Part shown: piece after piece, positions 1-13,882 of the stretch
Layout: each line of letters begins with the position of its first letter
Position numbering within the stretch: the first letter of the stretch is position 1
Assembly (NCBI RefSeq): GCF_040183065.1
Contig: NC_091132.1
Span: forward strand, 159,376,102 to 159,440,101
Direction of reading: 5' to 3'
Source of the DNA: Periplaneta americana
Lineage: Eukaryota > Arthropoda > Insecta > Blattodea > Blattidae
DNA length: 64,000 nt
The notes under the pieces: generated by a model
Databases searched by the model: none
Told to the model about the DNA's origin: nothing
Seen by the model: the letters and a program-made list of their open reading frames with translations, nothing else
Made by a program: the position numbers and the translations under genes

Positions 1-3000
1 CCTAAGCCATCTTCCAAGCCAGCTCGGAAGCAATCCCCAAAGCCAGTTCCCAAGGCAGCCCCGAAGCCAGATGCCAAGATAGCTCCCAAGCCATCCCCCA
101 AGCCAGCTCACAAGCCAACCCCCAAGCCATCACACAAGCCAGCGAGCTAGCTAGCTCCCAAGCCATCCCCAAAGCCAGGTTAGAAGCCAACTCCCAAGCC
201 AGCCCCAAAGTCAGACCTCGGTCCACATCCCATTGGAGCCCGCAATCCAACACCCATTCAAGCGCACAAGACAGTTCCCATGCCGGCCCACAAGCCAGCT
301 CCCACGCCAGGCCCAAAGCCACCTCCCAAGCCATCCCGCAAGCCAGCTCCCAAGCCATTACCCAAGCCAGCTCGCAAGCCAGCCCCCAAACCAAGCGTCA
401 AGATAGGCTCGAATCCAGCTCCCATTCGAGCCCGAAAGGGAACACCCATTCCAGCATCCAACGCAGCTCCCATGACAGCACACAGGCCTGCTCCCATTCC
501 AAAACCCAAGCCATCCCACAAGCCAGCCCCCAAGACAGCTCCCGAGCCAGCCAACATGCCATCCCCCAAGCAACCCCATAAGCCAGCTCACAAGCCATAC
601 CCCAAGCCAACTCCGTAGACATCCTCCAAGCCATCCCCAAGCCAACTTCCAAGCCATTTCCCAAGCCAGCACCCAAGTCAGCCCTCAAGCCAGCTCCCAT
701 TCGAGTTGCCAAGCCAACACCCAAACCATCACGCAAGCCAGCTCCCATTCCAGCCCACAACCCAGCTCCCAAGCCAGCCCCTAAGCCAGCTCTCAAGCAA
801 GCTCCCAAACCATCCCCCAAGCCAGCTCGCAAACCTGCCCCCAAATCAGTCCCGAACTCAGCTCCCAATCGAGCCTGCAAGATATCTCCCAATCCAGCAC
901 ACAAGCCAACTCCCATGCCAGCCTACAAACCAGCTCTCAAGCCAGCCCCCAAGCCAGCTCCCAAGCAAGCTCCCAAGACATACCCCAAGCCAGCTCGCAA
1001 GCCAGCCCCCAAACCAACCCCAAATTAGTCCCGAAGCCAGCTCCCATTGGAGCCCGCAAAGCATCTCCCATTCTAGCACACAAGCCTGCTTCCATTCCTT
1101 CTCCCAAGACAGCTCCCATTGCAGCTCCCAAGCCTTTCCCCATGCCAGCCCCCGAGATAGATCCCTAGCGGACTACCAAGCCAACCCCTAAGCCAGCTCC
1201 CAAGCCATCCCCCAAGGCAGCTCCCAAGCCAGCCCCCACGTCAGCCCTAAAGCCAGCTCCCATTCGAGCCCCCAAGACATCTGCCATTACAGGACTCAAG
1301 CCAGCTCCCATGCCAGGCCACAAGCCTGAACCCTTTCCAGCTCCCAAGTCATCCCCCAAGAGAGCTCCCAATCCAGCCACCAAGGCATCACCCAAGACAG
1401 CTTCCAAGCCAGTCACAAGTCAGGTTCCTTGCATTCCGCCAAGGCAGATCCGAAGCCATCTCCCAGGGCAGCTACCAAACTAGCTCCCAAGCCAGCTCAC
1501 AACCCCCGTAAGCCAGGTCCCAACCCAGTCCCCAAGTTAACACCCAAGCCAGCTCCCGAGCCGGCACCCAAACCAGCTCCCAAGCCAGCCCCCAAACTAG
1601 CTCCCAACCTAGACCCCAAGCCATCCCCCAAGCCAGTTCCCAAGCCATCCCGAAAGCCAGCTCCCAAGCCAGCCCCGAAGCCACCTCGCAAGCCAGCCCT
1701 CAAGTCAGCCTTCAAGTCAGCTCTTACTCGAGCTCCCAAGCCAACTCCCATTCCAGCACCTAAGCCAGCTACCAATCCAGCCTCCAAGCCAGCTCCCAAA
1801 CCAGCTTCCGAGCATCCCCCATGCCAGCTCCCAAGCCATCCCCCAAGCCAGCTCCAAGCCTACCCCAAGCCAGCTCCCAAACCACACACCAATTCAGCTC
1901 CCAAGCCAACTCCCAAGCCAGCCTCCAATCCACGTCCCATGCCAGCTATTCTGCCACTTGATATTCAATTTGCCATGCTTCGTGCCAGGATATTTGAATC
2001 CATAGGAGCCTTAGACGGCAGGCTAGGTCACAGGCCACCTCCCACGTCAGCATCCATGCCTGCTCCCACCCCGGACCCATTCCAGCCCCCATGCCAGCTC
2101 CCCTGCCACGTCACACGCCAGCAATTCTGCCACTTGACATTCCATTTGCCAAGCTTCGTGCGAGGATATGTGAATCCATAGGTGCTCTAGGTGTCAGGCT
2201 AGGGCACATGCCAGGATCCATGCCTGCTCCCACTTCAGTTTCCATGCCAGCACCCAAAGCAGCTCCAATGGTAGCACCCAATCCAGCCCCTATTCTAACT
2301 CCAAAGCCATCCCCAAAGCCACCTACCAAGCCAGCCACCAATCCAACTCCCATTCCACCTCCCAAGCCATACCTTAAGTTAGCTCCTAGCCAGTGACCAA
2401 GTCAGCTCCCAAGCGACTTCCCAATCCAACTGCCATTCCACATCTCAAACCATTCCCTAAGCCAGCTCCCATGGCAGCTCCCTAGCCAGCCCCCAAGTCA
2501 GGCTTTAAGCCAGATCCCATTCGAGCACCCAAGCCAATTCATATTCCAGCACACAAGCCAGATCCCATTCCTGCTACCAAGCCAGCTTCCATTATAGCTC
2601 AAACGCCATCGCCCAAGCCAGCTCCCATGCCATCTCCCAAGCCATCATCCAAGCCAGCCTTCATGCGAGCTCCCAAACCAGCTCCCAAGCCAGGCCCAAA
2701 GACAGCCTACTAGCCATCCACCATTACAGCTCCCAAGCTATCACTCAATCCAGCTCCCAACCCTGCGAAGAATTCAGTTCCCAAACCATCCACCCAACCA
2801 GCTCCGAAGCCGGCCGCAATGTCAGCCCACAGCTCCCATTCGAGGCCCCAATTCAACTCCCATTCCAGCACCCAAGCCAGCTCCCATGCCAGCCCACAAG
2901 CCAGCTCCCATTCCATCTCCCTAGCCATCTCCCCAATCCAGTTCCCAAGCCAGCCCCCAATCCAACTCCCAAGACTGCCTCCAAGGCATCCCGCATGCCA

Positions 3001-4510
3001 CCCCCTAAGCCAGCTTCCAAGCCAGCTCCCAAGCCATCCCCCAATACAGCTCCCAAGCCAGCCCCCAAGCCATTCCCCAAGCCAACTCCCAAGCCATCAC
3101 CCAAGCCAGCTTCCAAGTCAGTCCCCAAGTGAGGTCCCTTGCCATCCCCCAAGGCAGCTCCGAAGGCATTCCCCAAGCCAGTTCGCAAGCCACCTTCAAG
3201 CCAATCCCAAAGACAGGCCCGAAGCCAGCTCCCATTCCAGCCCGCAAGGCAACTCCCATTCCATAACCCAACTCAGCTCCCATGCCAGCCCCCAAGCCTG
3301 CTCCCATTGCAGCTCCCAAGTTATCTCACAAGCCAGCCCCCAAGCCAGCTCCCAAGCCATCCCTCAAACCAGCGTCCAAGCCAGCTCCCATGCCAGCCCC
3401 CAAGGCAGTTCCAATGACAGCCCCCCTGCCGAGTTCTATGCCAGCCCCACTGCCAGGTCCCATTCCAGACGCCTTGCCAGTTTACATTCAATTTCCCATG
3501 TTTCGTGCCAGGATAGGTGCCTGTACAAGTCACTTTGATTTCATGCGAGGTCCTTTGTCAGCTCCTATTGCATCTGACATTCTAGCTGACATGCCAGCCC
3601 CATGCCAGCTTCCATGCCGGCTCCTATGTCAGCTACAATGTCAGATAACATACCACCAGCCATGCTGAATGCCATGCCAGCTGACATACCAGTTGCCTTT
3701 TTAGTTAACTTGCCAGCGTCGATCCTAGCTGCCGTGCCAGCTTCCACGCCAGCCCTCATGCCAGCTCCCACGCCAGACTCAATGCCAGTTCCCATGCCAG
3801 ACTCAATACCTGCCCCTATGCCAGCTCCCACGGCAGCCCCCATGCCAGATCCCATTCCAGACCCCATTGCTGCCCACATGCCAGACCCCATGCCACCTCC
3901 CACGTGAGCCTGAATGCTTGCTCCACACTAGCTCCCATGCCAGCTCCCATGCCAGCTCCCCTGCCACGTCCCATGCCAGCTATTCTGCCACTTGACATTC
4001 AATTTGCCATGCTTCGTGCCAGGATAAGTGAATCCATATGTGCTTTAGATGTCAGCCTATGTCTCATGCCAGCTGACATGCCACCTCCAATGCTACCTCC
4101 TATGTTAACTACTTAACATGTCAGGTCCCATGCCAGCCTTCCTGCTATGTTCCATGCCAGGGCCCCTGGTAGGTTCCATTCTAGCTCCTATGCCAGCCGC
4201 CATGCCAGCTCCCATTGCATCTGACATGCTAGCGGACATGGCAGCCCCATACCAGCTACCATGCAAGCCCTCATGCCAGCTCCCATGCCAGCCCCCATGC
4301 CAGCTCGCATGTCACCCCTCATGCCAACCACCATGCCAGCTCCCATGCCAGTCCCTGTGCTATCTCCCATGCCGGCTTTGATGCCAGCTCCCATGGCAGC
4401 CTTAAAACCAGCCTTCATGCTAGCTCTCATGCTAGCCTTCATTCCAGTCTTAATGCGAGCTGCCATGCCAGCCCCCATGCCAGCTCCCATGCCAGATCTC
4501 ATGCGGGCAC
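1..4510. repeat. Giant degenerate 12-bp minisatellite (Lys/Met-Pro-Ala-Pro type)
   Basis: About 4.5 kb built almost entirely from a diverged 12-bp unit, cccaagccagct or cccatgccagct. Read on the plus strand it gives K-P-A-P or M-P-A-P; on the minus strand it gives W-E-L-A or G-A-G-L type peptides. The unit rarely forms stops, so long ORFs appear in several frames of both strands, and none spans the array. From the start to about 3400 the variable codon is mostly AAG; from about 3400 to 4500 it is mostly ATG. Four non-repetitive islands of 70-90 bp, related to each other, interrupt it near 1943, 2121, 3463 and 3976, so a longer unit was also duplicated. It continues off the left edge. It may be an exon of a proline-rich repeat protein or a non-coding minisatellite; the frame changes favour the second, or a decayed gene. 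Confidence 0.9.
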
Positions 4511-4617
4511 CTTCATTGGAACATCTACCAGCTGAAAAAGATGAGGAAAGAAGAACGAACTGTTGCTGGTGGCCCTGTTTGAAAATGTATTTGTTGGGCT
4601 TCGTCGTCTTTTTGGGC
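4261..4617 (+). CDS. Possible terminal coding part of the repeat, ending at a splice donor
   Basis: A reading frame leaves the M-P-A-P repeat and continues into unique sequence. It gives a charged stretch (EHLPAEKDEERR), then a Cys/Trp-rich segment (CCWWPC), then a short hydrophobic run (LLGFVVFLG). A good donor, gtaagt, begins at 4618, and the frame would stop at 4632 if unspliced. This could be a 3' exon edge of a proline-rich membrane or secreted protein. Against that, the frame is broken upstream (stops near 4116 and 4220), no partner exon was found, and the protein family is not recognised. Confidence 0.2.
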
Positions 4618-4632
4618 GTAAGTAATTTATAA

Positions 4633-5219
4633 TTTTATGATTTTCAGATATATCGCCCTCTGCGTGTTCCTACTTATGTTTCCCTCACCATTTGTTTATA
4701 GTTAAGCAATTCTGTTAGAGTAATTTCACATTATGTGCACTCCTTAATGTTACCAACTTTTAAAACTTTCATTTCGTTTGGCGGCCTTTTTCTTTATGTG
4801 CTAAAATGTCTGAATCTCATGCTCCGTCCCTTGTTTCCACCCAATGCACAGTGAAAGATAATATCATATTAACAATATAACTTGCTTACCTAGGACAGTG
4901 TTTCTCGTAGACTCGTGTATATATCCAGTAATCAATTTTAGATTTTTTGTAATACGTCTTTCTGTACTGAAGCATGTTGCGTATTATATATAAGTGGGAA
5001 CAGTATTTTAGTAACCTATGAAGGATATGTAGATATACTTATGGGAATGCTGCTGGTGATGCATTGACTTCTAAGTACCATGACAACTTTCCGTGGGAGT
5101 GACCAGGGGTCTGTATGTTACGCACATGAATATTATGTGGTTTGTAAAGTTGGACTATTTACTTAGAGGTTGTATAGGGGGTTTCGGACATGGATCAAAT
5201 TTTCATTAAGTATGCAATT
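4633..5219. other. AT-rich stretch without recognised features
   Basis: No ORF, tandem repeat or recognised element was seen here. It separates the minisatellite from the 3' end of the first Penelope-like element. Confidence 0.5.
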
Positions 5220-5956
5220 ATCCTTTAAAATTGTTTTGTGATATAATATTCTTCAGCTAAATTTATCAATCCATTATCTAAACATCGTTTCAAAATTTTG
5301 AATGTTTCAAACATGTGACTTAATTCGTGTCCTGTGTCTATTAAATGTGTAGGACATGTAGATTTTCTTCTATTGTGTTTCAAATCAGCTAAGTGTTCAC
5401 CATATCTGATTTCAAAATTTCTTTTAGTTTGGCCAATAATATTTCTGTTTGCAAGTGTGACATTCTAAGCTGTAAATACATTATTATGTAATTTATTAGG
5501 TGTACGAAGCCCATTATTTGAAATGTTGTTGAGTTTCTTTTCGGGTTTGTGTGCTATTAATATATATTCTTTCTTCAAAAATTAGCTAATTTATTTTATA
5601 TATACTCTTTGTAGGATAATGCAAAATGTTTTATTTTAGCATTCTTATTAATATCATTAACATTTTTTAATGTACTTACGTTTTTTGTTTTACAATTCTC
5701 TCTTTTTTATGTATTAATTCCTTAATTAGTCTTCTATTTTAACCATTTTCGTTAGGTATTTGAATTATTTTATTGTATTCTTTGTTGTAGTTGTTCTTGC
5801 TTAAGGGAGTTTGTATTAATCTATTGATAAAAAATTTGAAATTATTTAGTTTGTGCGAATTTTGGTGTTCTGAAGTTATTGGAATGCTGTGGTTAGTGCT
5901 TCCGGATTTTCTATAAATATTAAAGCCATATTTGTTTTTCTGTTTTATTGTAGTAA
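5220..5956 (-). pseudogene. Penelope-like element, C-terminal part with GIY-YIG domain
   Basis: On the minus strand the sequence reads NIYRKSGSTNHSIPITSEHQ and then HKLNNFKFFINRLIQTPLS, which aligns with the linker of the copy at 23889-25103. Further on, two cysteines in CHTCKQKY, then EIRYGEHLADLKHNR and THLIDTGHELSH, mark the GIY-YIG nuclease. It ends near LAEEYYITKQF. Several stops and frameshifts show it is dead. In Penelope elements this nuclease is thought to nick the target for insertion. Confidence 0.75.
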
Positions 5957-6411
5957 CTAGCCGTACCCGTGCACTCCGCTGCACCCGTTAGAAATAAATA
6001 TAAAGTAATTACATAATTAAAATAGGACATTTGATCCAGGGAACATTCGTGTTTGATAGAAGGATAAATCGTTTAATATGTTAGGCCTACTTAATTTAAA
6101 TTACATCCAAATAATTAAAATGCTATCATTTTGGTCCAGAGACACTCATTTGGTGCAATGACAATTCCTTTAACATATTTCTTAATTTTTATTACATGCA
6201 TCCATAGTTTAATGAAGATTGACATCATTTAGATTTAATGTGTATATTTTATTTCACTTGTTATAGGTTTCCATTGAATTATGGTAATAACTTAATTTTA
6301 ACCCTTGTCTTCTACGTATTCAGTAAATGGCGCTTGGCCCACTATGGTTCTGAACCCTTCAAATAACTTATATTATATAATATTGCATTAAATTACTTAT
6401 TACATTATATT

Positions 6412-6505
6412 ATATTATATTATATTATATTACATTATATTATATTATATTATATTATATTATATTATATTATATTATATTATATTATATTATATTATAT
6501 TATAT
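6412..6505. repeat. (TTATA)n pentanucleotide microsatellite inside Helitron 1
   Basis: About 95 bp of almost pure TTATA/TATAT pentamers. The same position in Helitron 2 (about 32624-32677) has roughly half the length, so the tract is carried by the element and has changed length since the copies separated. Confidence 0.9.
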
Positions 6506-6524
6506 CAGAAGTTACTGTAATAAC

Positions 6525-8720
<2,196 letters not shown>

Positions 8721-9391
8721 GTAATAACATAATAGAATTATGTCCATCTAGAGAAACTATACTTTCCAATGGTGAAATAATAATTAATTATACAAATCGG
8801 TTAATTTAGCTTCCGATATTACTTCATACAAACACAGAAACATTCTCTGTAGGCTATCTTTCATAGCTTTCGATTGTTGCTGTCCAAGGCCCCTTATAGA
8901 CGAAGTCATTTTTTTTAATTCATTACACGGCCTTGGCAGCTATTTTAATTTTAAAACTCATTTATCTCATTAAATATCAGACCTATCAAAATTTTTCTAG
9001 GAATAAAACTTATCGCAAATTATTTTTAAAGAAACTTTTGTTATGTAACATTTTTCAAAAAAATCAATAATAAGCGAGATATTTCGATTTATTTAATTCA
9101 GGCCCCCGTATAACCCCCCTTTTAAATAATGTAGTTTGAATGCCATACAGCCTAAAATCTAAGTTACAACGAACTTAATTTATATTCCAATTTTCATCGA
9201 AATCCGTTCAGCCATTATCGCGTGGAAAGGTAACAAACATACAGACAGACAGACAGACATACAAACAAAAATTAAAAAAAAAAGCGATTTTCGGTTTGAG
9301 GGTAGTTAATTATATATGTTAGGACCAATTATTTTTGGAAAATTGAAAATTACCAGAAAAATTTCGGCTACAGATTTATTATTAGTATAGA

Positions 9392-10140
9392 TGTCTAAAA
9401 AGTGAATAGTGTTGTTGACTTCTATTTCTTGCAAGAATTTTACGCTATTATGTAGCTTATTGAATGATTGTAGTATTTGTTCATTTGTTTTTTCATTCTC
9501 ATAAATTATGAATGTATCGTCTACATATCTGCTATAGCATTTGACGTTATGTGATTGTAAAATATTGCTTATGTGGTTGTCTTCTATGTGTTGAATAAAT
9601 ATCTCGGCTAATAGGCCTGATAATGGATTTCCCATCGCGAGTCGCTCGTGTTGCTTATATATTCTATTTTGCACTGAAAATAATTGTGTTTAGTTACAGT
9701 GTGTTATTATCTGTTCAATTTTGGATCTGTGTAGCTCTAATTAATTTGTGGACCTAAGTAATTTATTTTCAATTATATTAATGGTTACATTTATCAAAAT
9801 ATTAGTACCGGTACATAAGTTTTCAATGTCAAGTGATAACATTTTAGTGTTCTTAGTCACTTTTAAATTGTTGAGTTTATTAACTAATTGATTAGTATTT
9901 GTTGTTGTGTATAGGTGTTGTAATTTCAATGTGAATCTTACGTACTGTTGTAAAAATTTACATATTTTGTAACTTAGAGAGTTGATTCTATTTACTATTG
10001 GTCTCATTGTAATGGATTTTTATGAGATCTCGGCAGTGTTTTCAAGGAAGAATTTTGGGATTTTGATTTATATATTTAAAAATAGAATTAGGTGGGATAA
10101 TTTCAGGAATGGATTTTAAAGTGTTATTGATTTCTTTTGG
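9392..10140 (-). pseudogene. Penelope-like element, N-terminal reverse transcriptase part
   Basis: On the minus strand a conserved RPIVNRINSLSYKICKFL motif lies at the upstream end, then a region with MLSLDIENLCTG, then after a frameshift RLAMGNPLSGLLAEIF and the catalytic CYSRYVDDTF box. The last residues before the Helitron junction are NTIHFLDI. At least two frameshifts (between 9674 and 9741, and near the start) disable it. Confidence 0.8.
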
Positions 10141-11744
10141 TTTGATAATAATAACAGCAATAGTAATAATAATTCAATATGAAAAACCTAACTTAGAAAA
10201 ATAATATTGTAGGTGGAGGGAGCATCTTAAATAAAATAATATTTATATTTAAAAACCGAATAAAAAAGTAAAGTAAATATATCTTGCCAACCTAATTAAG
10301 TATATGTAAACTTAATTATTTACATGTGTATTATTATTATTATTAATTGCAATAATTGTATTGTAAGAGTAATGTGTTACCATTTCCACCAGGCGTTTAC
10401 CCATCTGCAGTGTGAATAAATACCATCTACCTACATGTAAATCAGCGTGATATGTATGATAACGATGCTAAGTAACCTGTTTCAAAACAGAGTATTCAAT
10501 CCTAATGGCGATTAACCAGCTAGTTGACCAGGGTAACGATGTTGAGAATCCAGCTTTAAGACAGGGCAACGAACTATTGTGGCATATATATATGAGATCT
10601 GAGAGCGACTTTGAGTTCTTTTAAAGTCCGAAGCTCCAGGATCTATTCAAATACGGACAGAACATGGTCCAAAGCAAGTTTCCACTGGAGTCCCCAGGGA
10701 ACAAAAGTACAAGAAGAGGAAGACCTAGAGTGCCAATACACTCAGAAATGAAGCCGAAGAGTAAGGAAGGAGATGGAGGCACAGGCAAGAAACAGAATTC
10801 ACTGCCGATCTTTCATCAAGGCAAGCTGCTTCCAGAGGAGTGACAGCACTGATGCTGCTAGTTTCGCTGGTCATTATCGGAACTTACAAGCAACTTTGAC
10901 TGCTTCTGAAGTCGAAGCTTCAGGGTCTATTACTTACTTTACAAATTAATTCATCCATTTTGCAATTAAGTTGCTAGCGTCGTTAAATAAAACATAACAT
11001 TTTGCAATTATTTTTTCTACTGTTTTATTTATTTTGTTTCAAAAGTTTTAAATAGTCATTTGGGCTGTATTAACCGGCCACAAAGAATCAGCGGCAGCTG
11101 ATGACACCCGTTCCATGACAGCTCACTTCATACGTAAGCTGCTATGGACTTAATGCAGCATCTCGCTATACTCTCTCCTTGTTAGGAATAGGCATTTGAT
11201 TTTCATTGAGGCTTTTGTTTTCTTATAATAATCCGAAGCCAATATAATATGCCACTTTTAATAAGTGAATTGAATTAGCGATATTTAACATTCTAACAGG
11301 GGAAATTTAAATTATTACTACAGGTTATAACATACAGTATCCATAAGCCGATTAAAATATGTATATAATTATGTAATCTAATTTATTAAATGCATAATGT
11401 GTCATGCATCTAAGTGATATTATATTGTACAGGAAATCAGCATTATAATGCTCGCCCAAGTGCTGCATGTATTGTATGTACTTGGTGTAACGTGTTTTAT
11501 GTTGTGACTGTGGAAGTGGTTAGTAATCAAGAAAAGTAGCAATGCTTCGTTTTCTGTAGTTTGTAATGGCTATACATCGGATCTGGCCCTAAATTTTTAA
11601 GTTTTAGTGCCTATATAGCTTGCAAACGTATGTTAAATAGGTTCTTATTGTTTTAAAATAGGTACAATATCATTTATTAAAATACATAGTAAGGGATATA
11701 AGTAAAACAATTTCACCTATTTAAAAATAGAGAGATGGCAGTAT
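10141..11744. other. Non-coding stretch with a SINE tail relic
   Basis: AT-rich DNA with short (AAT) runs near 10144-10170 and 10330-10345. At about 10970-11000 the sequence gctagcgtcgttaaataaaacata matches the 3' tail of the SINE family at 13359-13571, so a truncated SINE probably ends there. No convincing coding sequence was seen. Confidence 0.5.
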
Positions 11745-12750
11745 AGGTGATCCTTGAGAAATATTGGCTTTAAGCATAGCCTGGCCCACACTACGTGGCA
11801 ACGTCGCACAGCACGTTAGTTGCCGTCCTATCCTGCTACATAGCTGTTAAATGTGAGAAATATAGGCTTTAAGCAGAGCCTGGCCCACACTACGTGGCAA
11901 CGTCGCACAGCACGTTAGTTGCCGTCCTATCCTGCTACATAGCTGTTAAATGCGAGAAATATAGGCTTTAAGCAGAGCCTGGCCCACACTACGTGGCAAC
12001 GTCGCACAACACGTTAGTTGCCGTCCTATCCTGCTACATAGCTGTTAAATGCGAGAAATATAGGCTTTAAGCAGAACCTGGCCCACACTACGTGGCAACG
12101 TCGCACAGAACGTTAGTTGCCGTCCTATCCTGCTACATAGCTGTTAAATGCGAGAAATATAGGCTTTAAGCAGAACCTGGCCCACACTACGTGGCAACGT
12201 CGCACAGCACGTTAGTTGTCGTTCTATCCTGCTACATAGCTGTTAAATGCGAGAAATATAGGCTTTATGCAGAGCCTGGCCCACACTACGTGGCAACGTC
12301 GCACAGCACGTTAGTTGCCGTCCTATCCTGCTGCATAGCTGTTAAATGCGAGAAATATAGACTTTAAGCAGAGCCTGGCCCACACTACGTGGCAACGTCG
12401 CACAGCACGTTAGTTGCCGTCCTATCCTGCTACATAGCTGTTAAATGCGAGAAATATAGACTTTAAGCAGAGCCTGGCCCACACTACGTGGCAACGTCGC
12501 ACAGCACGTTAGTTGCCGTCCTATCCTGCTACATAGCTGTTAAATGCGAGAAATATAGGCTTTAAGCAGAGCTTGGCCCACACTACGTGGCAACGTCGCA
12601 CAGCACGTTAGTTACCGTCCTATCCTGCTGCACAGCTGTTAAATGCGAGAAATATAGGCTTTAAGCAGAGCCTGACCCACACTACGTGGCAACGTCGCAC
12701 AGTAGGTTAGTCGCCGTCCTATCCTGCTGCATGACTGTTAAATGCGAGAA
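11745..12750. repeat. 99-bp tandem array, about ten copies
   Basis: The phrase atg(t/c)gagaaatataggc recurs at 11851, 11950 and 12049, fixing the period at 99 bp. Each unit also contains cctggcccacactacgtggc and tagttgccgtcctatcctgc. About ten copies differ by a few substitutions each, the first and last being the most diverged. 99 is a multiple of three, but no ORF runs through the array. There are no variable spacers, so it is not a CRISPR array. It is a satellite or minisatellite. Confidence 0.93.
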
Positions 12751-13358
12751 AAGCAGTAGGCTACATCATTTTTCATTTCAAAGGAAAAGTAATGACTTCC
12801 TGAATCTTTAGTGAGTTCACTAAACATTATGTGATTCACGTGATTCACGCTATTATTATCAGTTATGACTCACAATGTTTTGCAATCCCCATACATGTAC
12901 TTGTTGTAAGATATCTTCACATATTTCTGCTGAACCTGGCCCTGTAAATTGATTCACTGCAACAAGTTTTAATACTTTTCACTTTTTTAAACTTACCAAA
13001 ATGCAGCAAATTAAAAAAGTTTCCAGTACAACACTTTTCGCGAGATCATCTGTTTTATTTGCAGCGATCCCAAACAATCGTCCATTTTTGTAGCCTACAA
13101 TTCCTTTTACTCGAATTTGATACACGTGAATCTTCACAATATTTTCACTCTCTGAGTACTGCCTAACATGTTTCAAGAACTGTTTATTCTCAGATTTTGA
13201 AGAAGGAGATACTTTAAACAATGAGGAAAGTTTTCTTAGATAGGTTATAGAGGGTGCGGTAAAGACAAGATAAAGTTCAGTCTAATCATATCCTAACACT
13301 TGGCATTCTGGATATGAATTAAAAAAGAGTTTATAATTATTGAGGATACATCATACTG
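12751..13358. other. Non-coding stretch
   Basis: No recognised gene or element. Only an 80-codon minus-strand ORF without a recognisable motif is present (12979-13221). Confidence 0.4.
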
Positions 13359-13571
13359 TCGCCCTGATCGGCGCAGTTGGTATGGCGCTGGCCTTTCTGT
13401 CCGAGATCGATCCTGGCCCAGGTCGATGGCATTTAATTGTGCTTAAATGCGACAGGCTCATGTCACTAGACTTACTGACATGTTAAAGAACTCCTGTGGA
13501 ACAAAATTCTGGCACATCGGCGATGCTGATATAACCTCGGCAGTTGCGAGCGTCGTTAAATAAAACATACA
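13359..13571 (+). mobile_element. tRNA-derived SINE, family B
   Basis: The head gcgcagttggtatggcgctgg looks like an A box and gatcgatcctggccc like a degenerate B box of RNA polymerase III. The body gcttaaatgcgacaggctca and tail gagcgtcgttaaataaaaca match the minus-strand copy at 55356-55588. Confidence 0.75.
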
Positions 13572-13882
13572 GTAATTTACAAAAATCATAATTGATTTTT
13601 AGAGTGTAATAATTGAAGTAAATCCGATTTGAAATATCAGTGTTATTCTATTCCACATCTGAACTTCACCCAAGCCTTTCATATATGAACAATTGTTGAG
13701 TCTGCATTATCGTGTCAGTACGAGTTCCAACTTTAATGTTATAGATGGAAGCTAAAGAATAATTTGTATACATATTCAATTACTTAACTCGGTATGTCCC
13801 AGAATAATTTTTATTTTTAATGGAACTTTTTTCGTTACAGATCAGCATGGGGGAATATAATAAATATAAAAATGGTCTTCAT

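Noticed and set aside
2-916. Long minus-strand ORFs of the type WELAWGLA or GAGLGAGL across the minisatellite
   Set aside because: They are the reverse reading of the 12-bp repeat, which lacks stops in most frames; no independent support for coding.
11745-12750. Possible CRISPR-like array
   Set aside because: Units are contiguous 99-bp repeats with no variable spacers, and the genome is clearly eukaryotic.
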